From positions 372,001 through 436,000 of the forward strand of contig NZ_JACHLJ010000003.1 in assembly GCF_014204545.1 (NCBI RefSeq): a DNA stretch of 64,000 nt, given 5' to 3'. Source of the DNA: Brevundimonas vesicularis. Its GTDB lineage: Bacteria; Pseudomonadota; Alphaproteobacteria; Caulobacterales; Caulobacteraceae. Below, piece after piece: positions 57,124-64,000 of this stretch (within the stretch, counting starts at the first letter, position 1; each line of letters opens with the position of its first letter). The translations under genes and the position numbers were made by a program. Under the pieces are notes generated by a model. That model made no database searches. It was not told the origin of the DNA and worked only from the letters and a program-made list of their open reading frames with translations.

Positions 57124-57992
57124 CACCAGGTCGTCCCGATCTTGTGGTTGCGATGCTCGCTCAGAAGATTGGTGATCGCCGCCGCCGTCTCTTCCACCGA
57201 GCGGCGGGTCACGTCGATGGTGGGCCAGCCGCGCCGCTCGAAGGCCCGCCGGGCCTTGATCGTCTCGTCGCGCACAGCGTCTTGATCGGTGTAGTTCGAC
57301 GACTGGCTGGCGTTCAGATTGTCGATGCGGTTGCGCCGGATCTGAACCAGCCGATCGGGCGACACGGTCAGGCCGATCACCAAGGGGTTCTTCAGCTTGG
57401 TCAGCCGCTCGCCGTCCTCCTGGCCCGGCACCAGGGGCACGTTGGCCGCCCGGATGCCCCGGTGGGCCAGATAGATGCAGGTCGGCGTCTTGGACGTCCG
57501 GCTGACCCCGCACAGGACGACGTCGGCGCCCTCCAGCTGATCCAGCGACCCCTGGCCGTCATCGTAGGCCATGGCGAAGTCCAGCGCCGCGATCCGGTTG
57601 AAATAGTCGTGGTCCAGCGCGTGCTGGGCGCCCACGCGGGTGGACAGGGCTGCGCCGAGATAGCGCGACATGGCGCCGACCAAGGGATCCAGCGCCCCAA
57701 TCTGGGGCATGTCCAGACGACGACAGCCTTCTTCCAATTGCTCGCGCAGATCGCGGTCCACCAGGGTATGGAGAACGACGCCCGGCGCGGATTCAACCTC
57801 CTGCAGCACCCGCTCCATCTGCTTTGCCGATCGCACCAGGGAATAGATGTGCTCGATCGGAATGACGCCGTCGAAACGCGCGGTCACCGCCTTGGCCATG
57901 GCGTTCAAGGTCTCGCCGGTGGAGTCCGACACCAGGTGAACGTGGAAATAGGTGGCCAGACGGGCCGGTCCCGAGGGTCTCGCAGGGCTCAT
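57123..57992 (-). CDS. ppsR: Pyruvate, phosphate/water dikinase regulatory protein (kinase/pyrophosphorylase)
   Basis: ADP-dependent kinase and Pi-dependent phosphatase of PPDK or PEP synthase, DUF299 family (289 aa). The P-loop GVSRTSKT at 162-169 and YFHVHLVSDSTGETLNAMAKA, LALIDFAMAYDDGQ-like and SQSSNYTD segments are typical. ATG 57992 is chosen; the longer frame adds non-conserved residues. It is the first gene left of the origin, as in Caulobacter. Confidence 0.95.
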   Translation of the reverse strand: MSPARPSGPARLATYFHVHLVSDSTGETLNAMAKAVTARFDGVIPIEHIYSLVRSAKQMERVLQEVESAPGVVLHTLVDRDLREQLEEGCRRLDMPQIGALDPLVGAMSRYLGAALSTRVGAQHALDHDYFNRIAALDFAMAYDDGQGSLDQLEGADVVLCGVSRTSKTPTCIYLAHRGIRAANVPLVPGQEDGERLTKLKNPLVIGLTVSPDRLVQIRRNRIDNLNASQSSNYTDQDAVRDETIKARRAFERRGWPTIDVTRRSVEETAAAITNLLSEHRNHKIGTTW

Positions 57993-58442
57993 GAGACTGT
58001 CTGTCTCCCTGTTGAAAGTTGGGGGACGGCGTTGGACCGTCGGGGCGCCGTTTTTCTTAGCCGCTGATCGATCCGCCCGCGAGCGGGGATGATGGTGGAT
58101 CGCGTCAGCCGTCCGCGGCCGGATCATCCCAAGGCGGGAAACCGAATTTCCAACCGCTGTGGAAAATCCTAATGAAAGGTTAACGGTGCTTAACCGCGTT
58201 CACAGCCGGAAGTCCCCGCGAACCCTTGCCCGTTAAGGTTTCGTTAGGGATTGTCCACCGGCGGGATGGGCCGTTTCGACATCCCCGTTAACGATATGAC
58301 GGGCGTGGATATCCGCTTTTGTTCCGCCGCCGCCGATCGAGTCATCCCCGCCATTCCACCGCCCTACCTGCCACTTCGAATCTTTTAATTCTTAATCTGA
58401 TTAGGGATTGAGAGCGGGGGGCTGTGACCTTAATCCTCCGGA
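57993..58442. other. Probable chromosome replication origin (Cori-like)
   Basis: A 450-bp gap lies between divergent ppsR and hemE, the position of the origin in Caulobacter crescentus. DnaA-box-like sites: TTTTCCACA (minus, 58158-58166), TTGTCCACC (58251-58259), ATATCCACG (minus, 58304-58312) and CGATCCACC (minus, 58094-58102). CtrA-like half-site pairs: CTAA-N7-TTAAC (58169-58184), TTAA-N7-TTAG (58233-58247), plus single TTAAC at 58190 and 58288. GANTC (CcrM) sites at 58339-58343 and 58378-58382. An AT-rich stretch at 58381-58410 may be the unwinding element. Function is inferred from synteny plus motifs. Confidence 0.8.
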
Positions 58443-59501
58443 ATGACCGATCAGACCCAGACTGCCGATCCGACACCCCCGGTTCTCCGGGCTCTCCGCG
58501 GGGAGACGTTGGAGCGTCCGCCGGTGTGGTTCATGCGCCAGGCCGGTCGTTATCTGCCGGAGTATCGCAAGCTGAGGGCCGAGGCGCCCGACTTCATCGC
58601 CTTCTGTCTGAACCCCGAAATGGCCGCCGAGGCGACGCTTCAGCCCATGCGCCGGTTCGGCTTCGATGCGGCCATCGTCTTCGCCGATATTCTGCTGATC
58701 CCGCGCGCCCTGGGCCAGGACGTCTGGTTCGAAACGGGGGAGGGGCCGCGTCTGGGCGAAATGCCGATCCCGGGTCGGATGGCCGAACTGGCCCCGGCGG
58801 CGGGCGAGCATCTGTCGGCGGTGGGCGAGACCCTGTCGATCGTGCGCGCGGCTCTGGAGCCTGAACGGGCCCTGATCGGCTTCGCCGGCGCGCCCTGGAC
58901 CGTGGCGACCTATATGCTGGACGGCCAGGCGCGCACCATCGGCAAGGGCGAGCGCGCTCAGGCCCGCACCTACGCCTATGCCGATCCCGAGCGTGTCGAC
59001 GAGACGCTGGAGGTCCTGGTCGAGGCCACGGCCCGATATCTGAAGATGCAGGCCGACGCCGGCGCCCAGGTTCTGAAGATCTTCGAGAGCTGGGCCGAGG
59101 GCTTGCCTGACGACCTGTTCGAAAGACTGGTCCTGAAGCCCCACCAGGCGCTGGTGAAGCGCACTCGGGAGCTGGGGGTCACCGTACCGCTCATCGGCTT
59201 TCCACGGGGTTCTGCGGCGCTTGCAGAGCGATATGCCCAAGAGGTCGAGGTCGACGCCGTCGCCCTGGACACCGCCTGCCCGCTCGAGGTCGGCAAACGG
59301 GTGCAGCAGATCAAGCCGATCCAGGGGGCGCTCGACCCGCTGTTGCTGCGCGCCGGTGGCGATCTGCTGGACCGACGTGTCGATCAACTGATGGAGGCTT
59401 GGGGGCAGGGGCCCTGGCTGTTCAACCTAGGCCACGGCATCCTGCCGGACGTGCCGATCGACCATGTCGAACAGGTTCTGAGACGGATCGGCGCCCAATG
59501 A
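58443..59501 (+). CDS. hemE: Uroporphyrinogen decarboxylase
   Basis: Decarboxylates uroporphyrinogen III to coproporphyrinogen III (352 aa). The signatures PPVWFMRQAGRYLPEYR near the N-terminus and IGFAGAPWTVATYML in the middle are present; GHGILPDVPIDHV closes the barrel. First gene right of the origin. Overlaps hemH by ATGA (59498-59501). Confidence 0.98.
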   Translation: MTDQTQTADPTPPVLRALRGETLERPPVWFMRQAGRYLPEYRKLRAEAPDFIAFCLNPEMAAEATLQPMRRFGFDAAIVFADILLIPRALGQDVWFETGEGPRLGEMPIPGRMAELAPAAGEHLSAVGETLSIVRAALEPERALIGFAGAPWTVATYMLDGQARTIGKGERAQARTYAYADPERVDETLEVLVEATARYLKMQADAGAQVLKIFESWAEGLPDDLFERLVLKPHQALVKRTRELGVTVPLIGFPRGSAALAERYAQEVEVDAVALDTACPLEVGKRVQQIKPIQGALDPLLLRAGGDLLDRRVDQLMEAWGQGPWLFNLGHGILPDVPIDHVEQVLRRIGAQ

Positions 59502-60559
59502 GCGATGCGAACCCCGGCCGCCGCATTGCGGTGGTGCTGTTCAATCTGGGCGGGCCGGACGATCAGGCTTCGGTCAAGCCGTTCCTGTTCAACCTGTTCA
59601 ACGACCCGGCCATCATCGGCCTTCCGGGGATCTTGCGCACGCCTCTGGCCAAGCTGATCTCCAGCCGGCGCGAAACCAGCGCCCAGGCCAACTACGCCCT
59701 GATGGGCGGGGGATCGCCGTTGCTGCTTGAGACCCGTCGTCAGGCCGAGGCCTTGCAGGCGATACTTGGCGCGCGGCTGGGCTGTGATGAGGTCAAGGTC
59801 TTTATCGCCATGCGCTACTGGCATCCGTTGACCGAGGAGACGGCGGCCGAGGTCGCCGCCTTCGGACCCGACGAGCTTGTCCTGCTGCCGCTCTATCCGC
59901 AGTTTTCGACCACGACGACGGAATCGTCGCTGAAGGCTTGGAACGCCGCCTATGCCGGGCCGGGCGTCAGCCGTGCCGTCTGCTGCTATCCGGCCGCGAC
60001 AGGCTGGGTTGAGGCCCAGGCCCAGGCGATCGGCGAGAAGCTGGACGAGGCGGTAGGTCAGCCGGTGCGGGTGCTGTTCTCCGCCCACGGCATCCCCGAG
60101 AAGCTGGTGACCGGCAAGGGGGATCCCTACCAGGAGCAGATCGAGACGACGGTCGCCGCCGTGGTCGCCGCCATCGAGGCGCAGCGCGGGCCGATCGACC
60201 ACGCCATCTGCTACCAAAGCCGGGTCGGGCCGATGAAATGGCTTGGCCCGTCAACGCCCGAAGCCATTGAAACGGCGGCCAAAGACGGCGTCGGCGTGGT
60301 CGTTACGCCCATCGCCTTCGTCTCGGAACATATCGAGACTCTGGTCGAGCTCGATATCGAATACGGCGAACTGGCCTACGAAAAAGGGGCCAGTCCCTAT
60401 TTGCGGGCTCCGGCGGTCGGGATCGCGCCGCTGTTCATCGACACCTTGGCCGACGCGGCGGTGGGCGCACTGTCCCACAGGGGCGTCGCGCCGTTTGGTC
60501 AGGGGTGCAAGGCGGACTGGGAGGCCTGTCCGCATCGCAAGGCAAGGCAGGCGGCATGA
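59498..60559 (+). CDS. hemH: Ferrochelatase
   Basis: Inserts Fe(II) into protoporphyrin IX (353 aa). Marks are VVLFNLGGPDDQASVKPFLFNLF at the N-terminus, metal-site His in FSAHGIPEKLV and CYQSRVGPMKWLGPST. The C-terminal C-x-x-D-W-x-x-C (GCKADWEACPHR) may hold an iron-sulfur cluster. Coupled to hemE and hemJ by ATGA overlaps. Confidence 0.97.
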   Translation: MSDANPGRRIAVVLFNLGGPDDQASVKPFLFNLFNDPAIIGLPGILRTPLAKLISSRRETSAQANYALMGGGSPLLLETRRQAEALQAILGARLGCDEVKVFIAMRYWHPLTEETAAEVAAFGPDELVLLPLYPQFSTTTTESSLKAWNAAYAGPGVSRAVCCYPAATGWVEAQAQAIGEKLDEAVGQPVRVLFSAHGIPEKLVTGKGDPYQEQIETTVAAVVAAIEAQRGPIDHAICYQSRVGPMKWLGPSTPEAIETAAKDGVGVVVTPIAFVSEHIETLVELDIEYGELAYEKGASPYLRAPAVGIAPLFIDTLADAAVGALSHRGVAPFGQGCKADWEACPHRKARQAA

Positions 60560-61023
60560 ACACCTACGATCTCGCACGCGGGCTGCACATTCTGGCGGTG
60601 ATCGCCTGGATGGCGGGACTGCTGTTCCTGCCTCGGCTCTACGCCTATGACGCCGAGCAGAATGCCAAGCCCGAACCGCTGAGAAGCGAAATGCAGGATC
60701 TACTGCGCCTGTGGCAGACGCGGCTGCTGCGCATTATTCTGAACCCGGCGATGATCCTGGCCTGGGTGTTCGGTCTGTGGCTGATCCACATCGACGTCTC
60801 GGCGCGCGGCGCCGCCTTCCTGGGCGAGCCGTGGATGATCGCCAAGCTGACTGGCGTCTTCCTGCTCAGCGGCTGGCATGGATTTCTGGCGGCCCAAAGG
60901 AAGAAAATCGCGGCCGGCACGTCGAAATATTCCGGCAAGTTCTGGCGTATGACGAACGAAGTGCCCTTCGTTCTGGCCCTCGTCATGGTGCTGTCGGTGA
61001 CGACGGAGTGGACGTTCCGGTAA
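60556..61023 (+). CDS. hemJ: Protoporphyrinogen IX oxidase HemJ
   Basis: Membrane protein of 155 aa (about four helices) of the UPF0093/HemJ family that oxidises protoporphyrinogen IX. Conserved H near the N-terminus (RGLHILAVIAWMAGLLFLPRLYAYDAE) and Lys/Trp-rich loop WMIAKLTGVFLLSGWHGFLAAQRKK are visible. Placed between hemH and rho, completing the haem set. Confidence 0.93.
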   Translation: MNTYDLARGLHILAVIAWMAGLLFLPRLYAYDAEQNAKPEPLRSEMQDLLRLWQTRLLRIILNPAMILAWVFGLWLIHIDVSARGAAFLGEPWMIAKLTGVFLLSGWHGFLAAQRKKIAAGTSKYSGKFWRMTNEVPFVLALVMVLSVTTEWTFR

Positions 61024-61230
61024 GCGGCTCCGCTTGACCTCGTCCGCCGCCTGTGGTTCCGCTGGCGGCGAACCGTTCGGCGTCCCGCGTCGGCGGTCCC
61101 TCTCTTTCGTGACGCCTGCAGGCCTTGGAGCCAGCGGGAGCCCGTCGCACCTCCCTTCGGCCTTCCGGCCAGACATTTTCAGAGACCCGCGCCGCAGCCG
61201 TCTGGCCGCGTGCGCCCGCGAGCCTGCATC

Positions 61231-62664
61231 ATGACCGACGTCCGCGACCCCAATACCGACACCCCCGAGAACGAAGGCGTGGAGGTTGAAGCCCCCACCC
61301 ATCACGGCGCTGCGCATGAAGCGGGCGAGGCGGCGGGCGCCGATTCCGGCGTGGATACGACAGCGGACGATGAAGAGGACGGCGAGCCCGTCGTCGCCAA
61401 CGGCCGCATCACGCTCGCCGAACTGAACGAGAAGACCCCGGCCGACCTGGTCGCCTTCGCCGAACAGCTGGAGGTCGAGAACGCCTCGAACCTGCGCAAA
61501 CAGGATTTGCTGTTCGCCATCCTGAAGGCTTTGGCTGACGAAGAAGTCGAGATCATCGCCGATGGCGTGCTGGAAATCCTGCCGGACGGCTTTGGCTTCC
61601 TGCGCAGCTCAGACGCCAACTATCTGCCGGGGCCGGACGACGTCTATGTCTCGCCCTCGCAGATCCGCCGCTTCGGCCTGCGTTCGGGCGACACCGTCCA
61701 TGGGGCCGTGCGGGCGCCGCGCGAAGGCGAACGCTACTTCGCCCTGCTCAAGGTCGACACGATCAATCTGGAAGATCCTGAAGCGGTCAAGACCAAGGTC
61801 CTGTTCGACAACCTGACGCCGCTCTATCCCGAAGAGCGACTGCACATGGAGATCCAGGATCCGACGTTGAAGGATCGCTCGGGCCGGGTCATCGATATCG
61901 TCGCGCCGCTGGGCAAGGGCCAACGCTGCCTGATCGTGGCGCCGCCCCGCGTCGGTAAGACAGTGATGCTGCAGAACATCGCCAAGTCGATCGAGCGGAA
62001 CCACCCGGAGGTCTTCCTGATCGTCCTGCTCATCGACGAACGCCCCGAAGAAGTGACGGACATGCAGCGCACGGTGAAGGGCGAGGTCGTCGCCTCGACC
62101 TTCGACGAGCCCGCCACCCGCCACGTCGCTGTCGCCGAAATGGTGATCGAAAAGGCCAAGCGTTTGGTCGAACACAAGAAGGACGTGGTGATCCTGCTGG
62201 ACTCCATCACGCGCCTGGGCCGAGCGTACAACGCCACCGTCCCCTCGTCGGGCAAGGTGCTGACGGGCGGTGTGGACGCCAACGCCCTGCAACGGCCTAA
62301 GCGCTTCTTCGGCGCCGCGCGTAATGTGGAGCAGGGCGGTTCGCTGACCATCATCGCCACGGCCCTGATCGACACCGGCAGCCGGATGGACGAGGTGATC
62401 TTCGAAGAGTTCAAAGGCACCGGCAACTCGGAAATCGTGTTGGACCGCAAGGTCGCAGACAAGCGCATCTTCCCCGCCATTGACGTGCTGAAGTCCGGCA
62501 CCCGCAAGGAAGACCTGATCACGCCGAAGGATCAGTTGGCCAAGACCTACGTCCTGCGCCGCATCCTGAATCCGATGGGTCCGCAGGACGCGATCGAGTT
62601 CCTGCTCGACAAACTGCGTCAGTCGAAGAACAACTCTGACTTCTTCCAGTCGATGAACACCTGA
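61231..62664 (+). CDS. rho: Transcription termination factor Rho
   Basis: Hexameric RNA helicase (477 aa). An unusual acidic N-terminal extension (residues 1-58, rich in Glu/Asp/Ala) precedes the Rho-N domain ([16 protein letters not shown]). Next come the RNA-binding domain with [32 protein letters not shown] and the ATPase with Walker [10 protein letters not shown] around 237-245, followed by [33 protein letters not shown] 61231 is chosen over an in-frame GTG at 61210. The 207-bp gap from hemJ may hold a leader for autoregulation. Confidence 0.98.
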   Translation: MTDVRDPNTDTPENEGVEVEAPTHHGAAHEAGEAAGADSGVDTTADDEEDGEPVVANGRITLAELNEKTPADLVAFAEQLEVENASNLRKQDLLFAILKALADEEVEIIADGVLEILPDGFGFLRSSDANYLPGPDDVYVSPSQIRRFGLRSGDTVHGAVRAPREGERYFALLKVDTINLEDPEAVKTKVLFDNLTPLYPEERLHMEIQDPTLKDRSGRVIDIVAPLGKGQRCLIVAPPRVGKTVMLQNIAKSIERNHPEVFLIVLLIDERPEEVTDMQRTVKGEVVASTFDEPATRHVAVAEMVIEKAKRLVEHKKDVVILLDSITRLGRAYNATVPSSGKVLTGGVDANALQRPKRFFGAARNVEQGGSLTIIATALIDTGSRMDEVIFEEFKGTGNSEIVLDRKVADKRIFPAIDVLKSGTRKEDLITPKDQLAKTYVLRRILNPMGPQDAIEFLLDKLRQSKNNSDFFQSMNT

Positions 62665-62671
62665 TCGGTCA

Positions 62672-62709
62672 TCCTCAAGCAGCCCCGCGCCGCGCGCGTG
62701 GCGTTAGGG
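62672..62709. repeat. Diverged copy of the TCCTCAAGCAGC hairpin family
   Basis: TCCTCAAGCAGC at the left and GGCGTTAGGG at the right frame a GC-rich dyad, resembling the repeats at 1241-1309. It lies directly after the rho stop. Confidence 0.45.
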
Positions 62710-62719
62710 TAGAAATGGC

Positions 62720-62733
62720 GTTTCACGTGAAAC
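62720..62733. other. parS centromere site
   Basis: GTTTCACGTGAAAC is a perfect 14-bp palindrome identical to the core of the ParB-binding consensus TGTTTCACGTGAAACA. It is 4.3 kb from the probable origin, as expected for the ParABS segregation system. It ends directly before an AGGAG ribosome site (62734-62738). Confidence 0.95.
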
Positions 62734-62746
62734 AGGAGACCGTGCT

Positions 62747-62971
62747 ATGAAGGTCAATGTGGAAGTTGATTGCACGCCGGCTGAGGCGCGTGCCTTTCTC
62801 GGCCTGCCCGACGTAACCCCGCTGAACGACGCCATGGTCGCGGAGATGCAGAAGCGGATGGAGACCAATGTCGCCGCCATGCAGCCCGAGGAACTGATGA
62901 AGACCTGGACCAGCTTCGGGCTTCAGGCTCAGGACCAATTCCGTCGCCTGATGGAAGCGGCGGTGAAGTGA
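62747..62971 (+). CDS. DUF6489-like small protein
   Basis: A 74-aa soluble protein, MKVNVEVDCTPAEARAFLGLPDVTPLNDAMV, with a helical tail ending QDQFRRLMEAAVK. It resembles the alphaproteobacterial DUF6489 family, whose role is unknown. AGGAG ends 8 nt before the ATG and is preceded without a gap by the parS palindrome, so ParB could affect its expression. Located between rho and mnmE. Confidence 0.78.
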   Translation: MKVNVEVDCTPAEARAFLGLPDVTPLNDAMVAEMQKRMETNVAAMQPEELMKTWTSFGLQAQDQFRRLMEAAVK

Positions 62972-63007
62972 GCATGCGCTCGCTTCGGAGCCGCTCGGTC
63001 TGAGTTG

Positions 63008-64000
63008 ATGATCGACACCATCTTCGCCTTGGCGACGCCGGCCGGCCGAGGGGCCATTGCGGTTCTCCGTTTGTCGGGCCCCGGCGTCGAAGCTGCGTTG
63101 ACGGCGCTGGGCGCAACCCGTTTGAAACCGCGTGTGGCGTCGGTGCGCGATCTAAGCCATGCCGGCGATCATATCGATCAGGCGTTGGTGCTGCGTTTTG
63201 CGGCGCCCAACAGCTATACGGGCGAGGACGCCGCCGAACTGCATCTGCATGGTGGTCGTGCGGTCGTCGAGGCCGCCAGCCGCGCCTTGATCGCATTGGG
63301 CCTGCGCCCGGCGGACCCCGGCGAGTTCACACGCCGCGCGTTCCAGAACGGCCGCATGGATCTGGCGCAGGCCGAGGCGGTCGCCGATCTGATAGACGCG
63401 GAAACCACCGCCCAGGCCAAACAGGCCTTGGGGCAGTTGGACGGCAAGCTCAGCGAGACCTACGCCGGTTTCCGCCGTGATCTTCTTCACGCCTTGGCTC
63501 TGGTCGAGGCCGAGATCGATTTCCCCGATGAAGAGGTGCCGGACAATCTGGCCCGTACGGCAGGGCCGGTGCTTGAAAGACTTGGCGCCGACCTGAGACG
63601 CGCGGTCGATACGGGGCGGCGTGGCGAACGGGTGAGGGACGGCTATCGCATCGTCTTCATCGGCGAGACGAACGCCGGCAAGTCTTCGCTGTTCAATGCG
63701 CTGGTTGCGCGTGAAGCGGCCATCGTGACGCCGATCCCCGGCACCACGCGCGATGTGCTGGATGCGGATCTGGTGATCGGCGGCTATGCCGTGACTTTGT
63801 CGGATACGGCCGGCTTGAGAGACAGCGATGACCCGGTCGAAGCCGAGGGCGTGCGTCGCGCCCGGGTGCGGGCCGAACAAGCCGACCTGCGTCTGTGGGT
63901 CCGCGCGCCTGGCGACCCGGCCGGGGTGGCTGCGAACTACGTCAAGGATGGCGATCTGATCGTGGCGACGAAGTCCGACCTTGGCACCCGTTCAGCAGGG
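63008..64000 (+). CDS. mnmE: tRNA modification GTPase MnmE (3' truncated by window)
   Basis: With MnmG it makes the 5-carboxymethylaminomethyl group of wobble uridines. The first 331 residues are visible: N-terminal MIDTIFALATPAGRGAIAVLRLSG, the folate-binding domain with NSYTGEDAAELHLHGG and PGEFTRRAFQNGRMDLAQAEAVADLIDAET. The G domain has GETNAGKSSL, PIPGTTRDV and DTAGLRD. The frame is open to the window end, so about a quarter is missing. ATG 63008 is preferred over TTG 63005. Confidence 0.96.
   Translation, partial: MIDTIFALATPAGRGAIAVLRLSGPGVEAALTALGATRLKPRVASVRDLSHAGDHIDQALVLRFAAPNSYTGEDAAELHLHGGRAVVEAASRALIALGLRPADPGEFTRRAFQNGRMDLAQAEAVADLIDAETTAQAKQALGQLDGKLSETYAGFRRDLLHALALVEAEIDFPDEEVPDNLARTAGPVLERLGADLRRAVDTGRRGERVRDGYRIVFIGETNAGKSSLFNALVAREAAIVTPIPGTTRDVLDADLVIGGYAVTLSDTAGLRDSDDPVEAEGVRRARVRAEQADLRLWVRAPGDPAGVAANYVKDGDLIVATKSDLGTRSAG

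Noticed and set aside
58190-58194. TTAAC 6 nt after the TTAA at 58180 as a second full CtrA site
   Set aside because: The spacer is 6, not 7; treated as a half-site only.
58381-58410. Cluster of TTAA/TTAG near hemE as an extra CtrA site
   Set aside because: Spacings are 3, 5 and 12 nt, not 7, so it is better read as AT-rich DNA, perhaps for unwinding.

Overview
The window is dense, high-GC bacterial chromosome. Gene content and order point to an alphaproteobacterium of the Caulobacteraceae, most likely Brevundimonas or a close relative. The pointers are an ori-like gap beside hemE, the ori-proximal sets ppsR-maf-aroE-coaE-dnaQ and hemE-hemH-hemJ-rho-mnmE, a perfect parS site, secB next to a Tim44-like gene and mltA, a large NAD-glutamate dehydrogenase, and UrcA- and DUF6489-type small proteins. 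The genus is inferred from gene order, not from a database search. I found no rRNA, tRNA, CRISPR array, transposase or phage genes.

Layout. 1-7.8 kb: 3' part of icd, two tandem DUF2939 paralogues, alaS, a low-GC lipoprotein gene, a pirin and a secreted protein. 8-11.5 kb: sdhCDAB with an intrinsic terminator. 11.5-16.9 kb: a VapBC-type toxin-antitoxin pair, a ferredoxin, a glycerate-kinase-like/PilZ pair, a HAD phosphatase, a lipoprotein and coaBC-dut. 16.9-20.8 kb: a DMT transporter, secB, a Tim44-like gene, mltA and a UspA gene. 20.9-28.3 kb: gdhZ, a thioredoxin-like membrane protein and a kynureninase-like PLP enzyme. 28.3-34.4 kb: secA, a parvulin lipoprotein, argJ, mutT and an orphan Flp pilin. 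34.4-38.5 kb: a methyltransferase and comF (divergent), a glutaredoxin, a nitrilase-family protein, DUF1178, GNAT and UrcA genes. 38.7-46.7 kb: typA, glnD, murJ, trpS and an OsmC gene. 46.7-49.9 kb: a TrxB-like/Rrf2 pair, a hydrolase, alkB and a secreted protein. 50-54.2 kb: dnaK, dnaJ, dapB. 54.3-58 kb: the leftward cluster dnaQ-coaE-aroE-maf-ppsR. 58.0-58.44 kb: the probable chromosome origin. 58.4-64 kb: the rightward run hemE-hemH-hemJ-rho-(parS)-DUF6489-mnmE, cut by the window end.

How the genes work together. Most are housekeeping: the TCA cycle and its electron entry (icd, sdh), nitrogen control and glutamate catabolism (glnD, gdhZ), protein export and folding (secA, secB, dnaK, dnaJ), tRNA charging and modification (alaS, trpS, mnmE), CoA, haem, arginine, lysine and shikimate synthesis, and cell-wall work (murJ, mltA). 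Tight translational coupling is common (ATGA, GTGA, TTGA and TAATG junctions).

I found no convincing new multi-gene system. The most informative non-coding signals are the origin, a parS site abutting a Shine-Dalgarno, two separate heat-shock promoters in the dnaK-dnaJ locus with identical geometry, a palindrome at the start of an Rrf2 regulator gene, two families of palindromic repeats, and four convergent gene pairs that end on the same CTAG.
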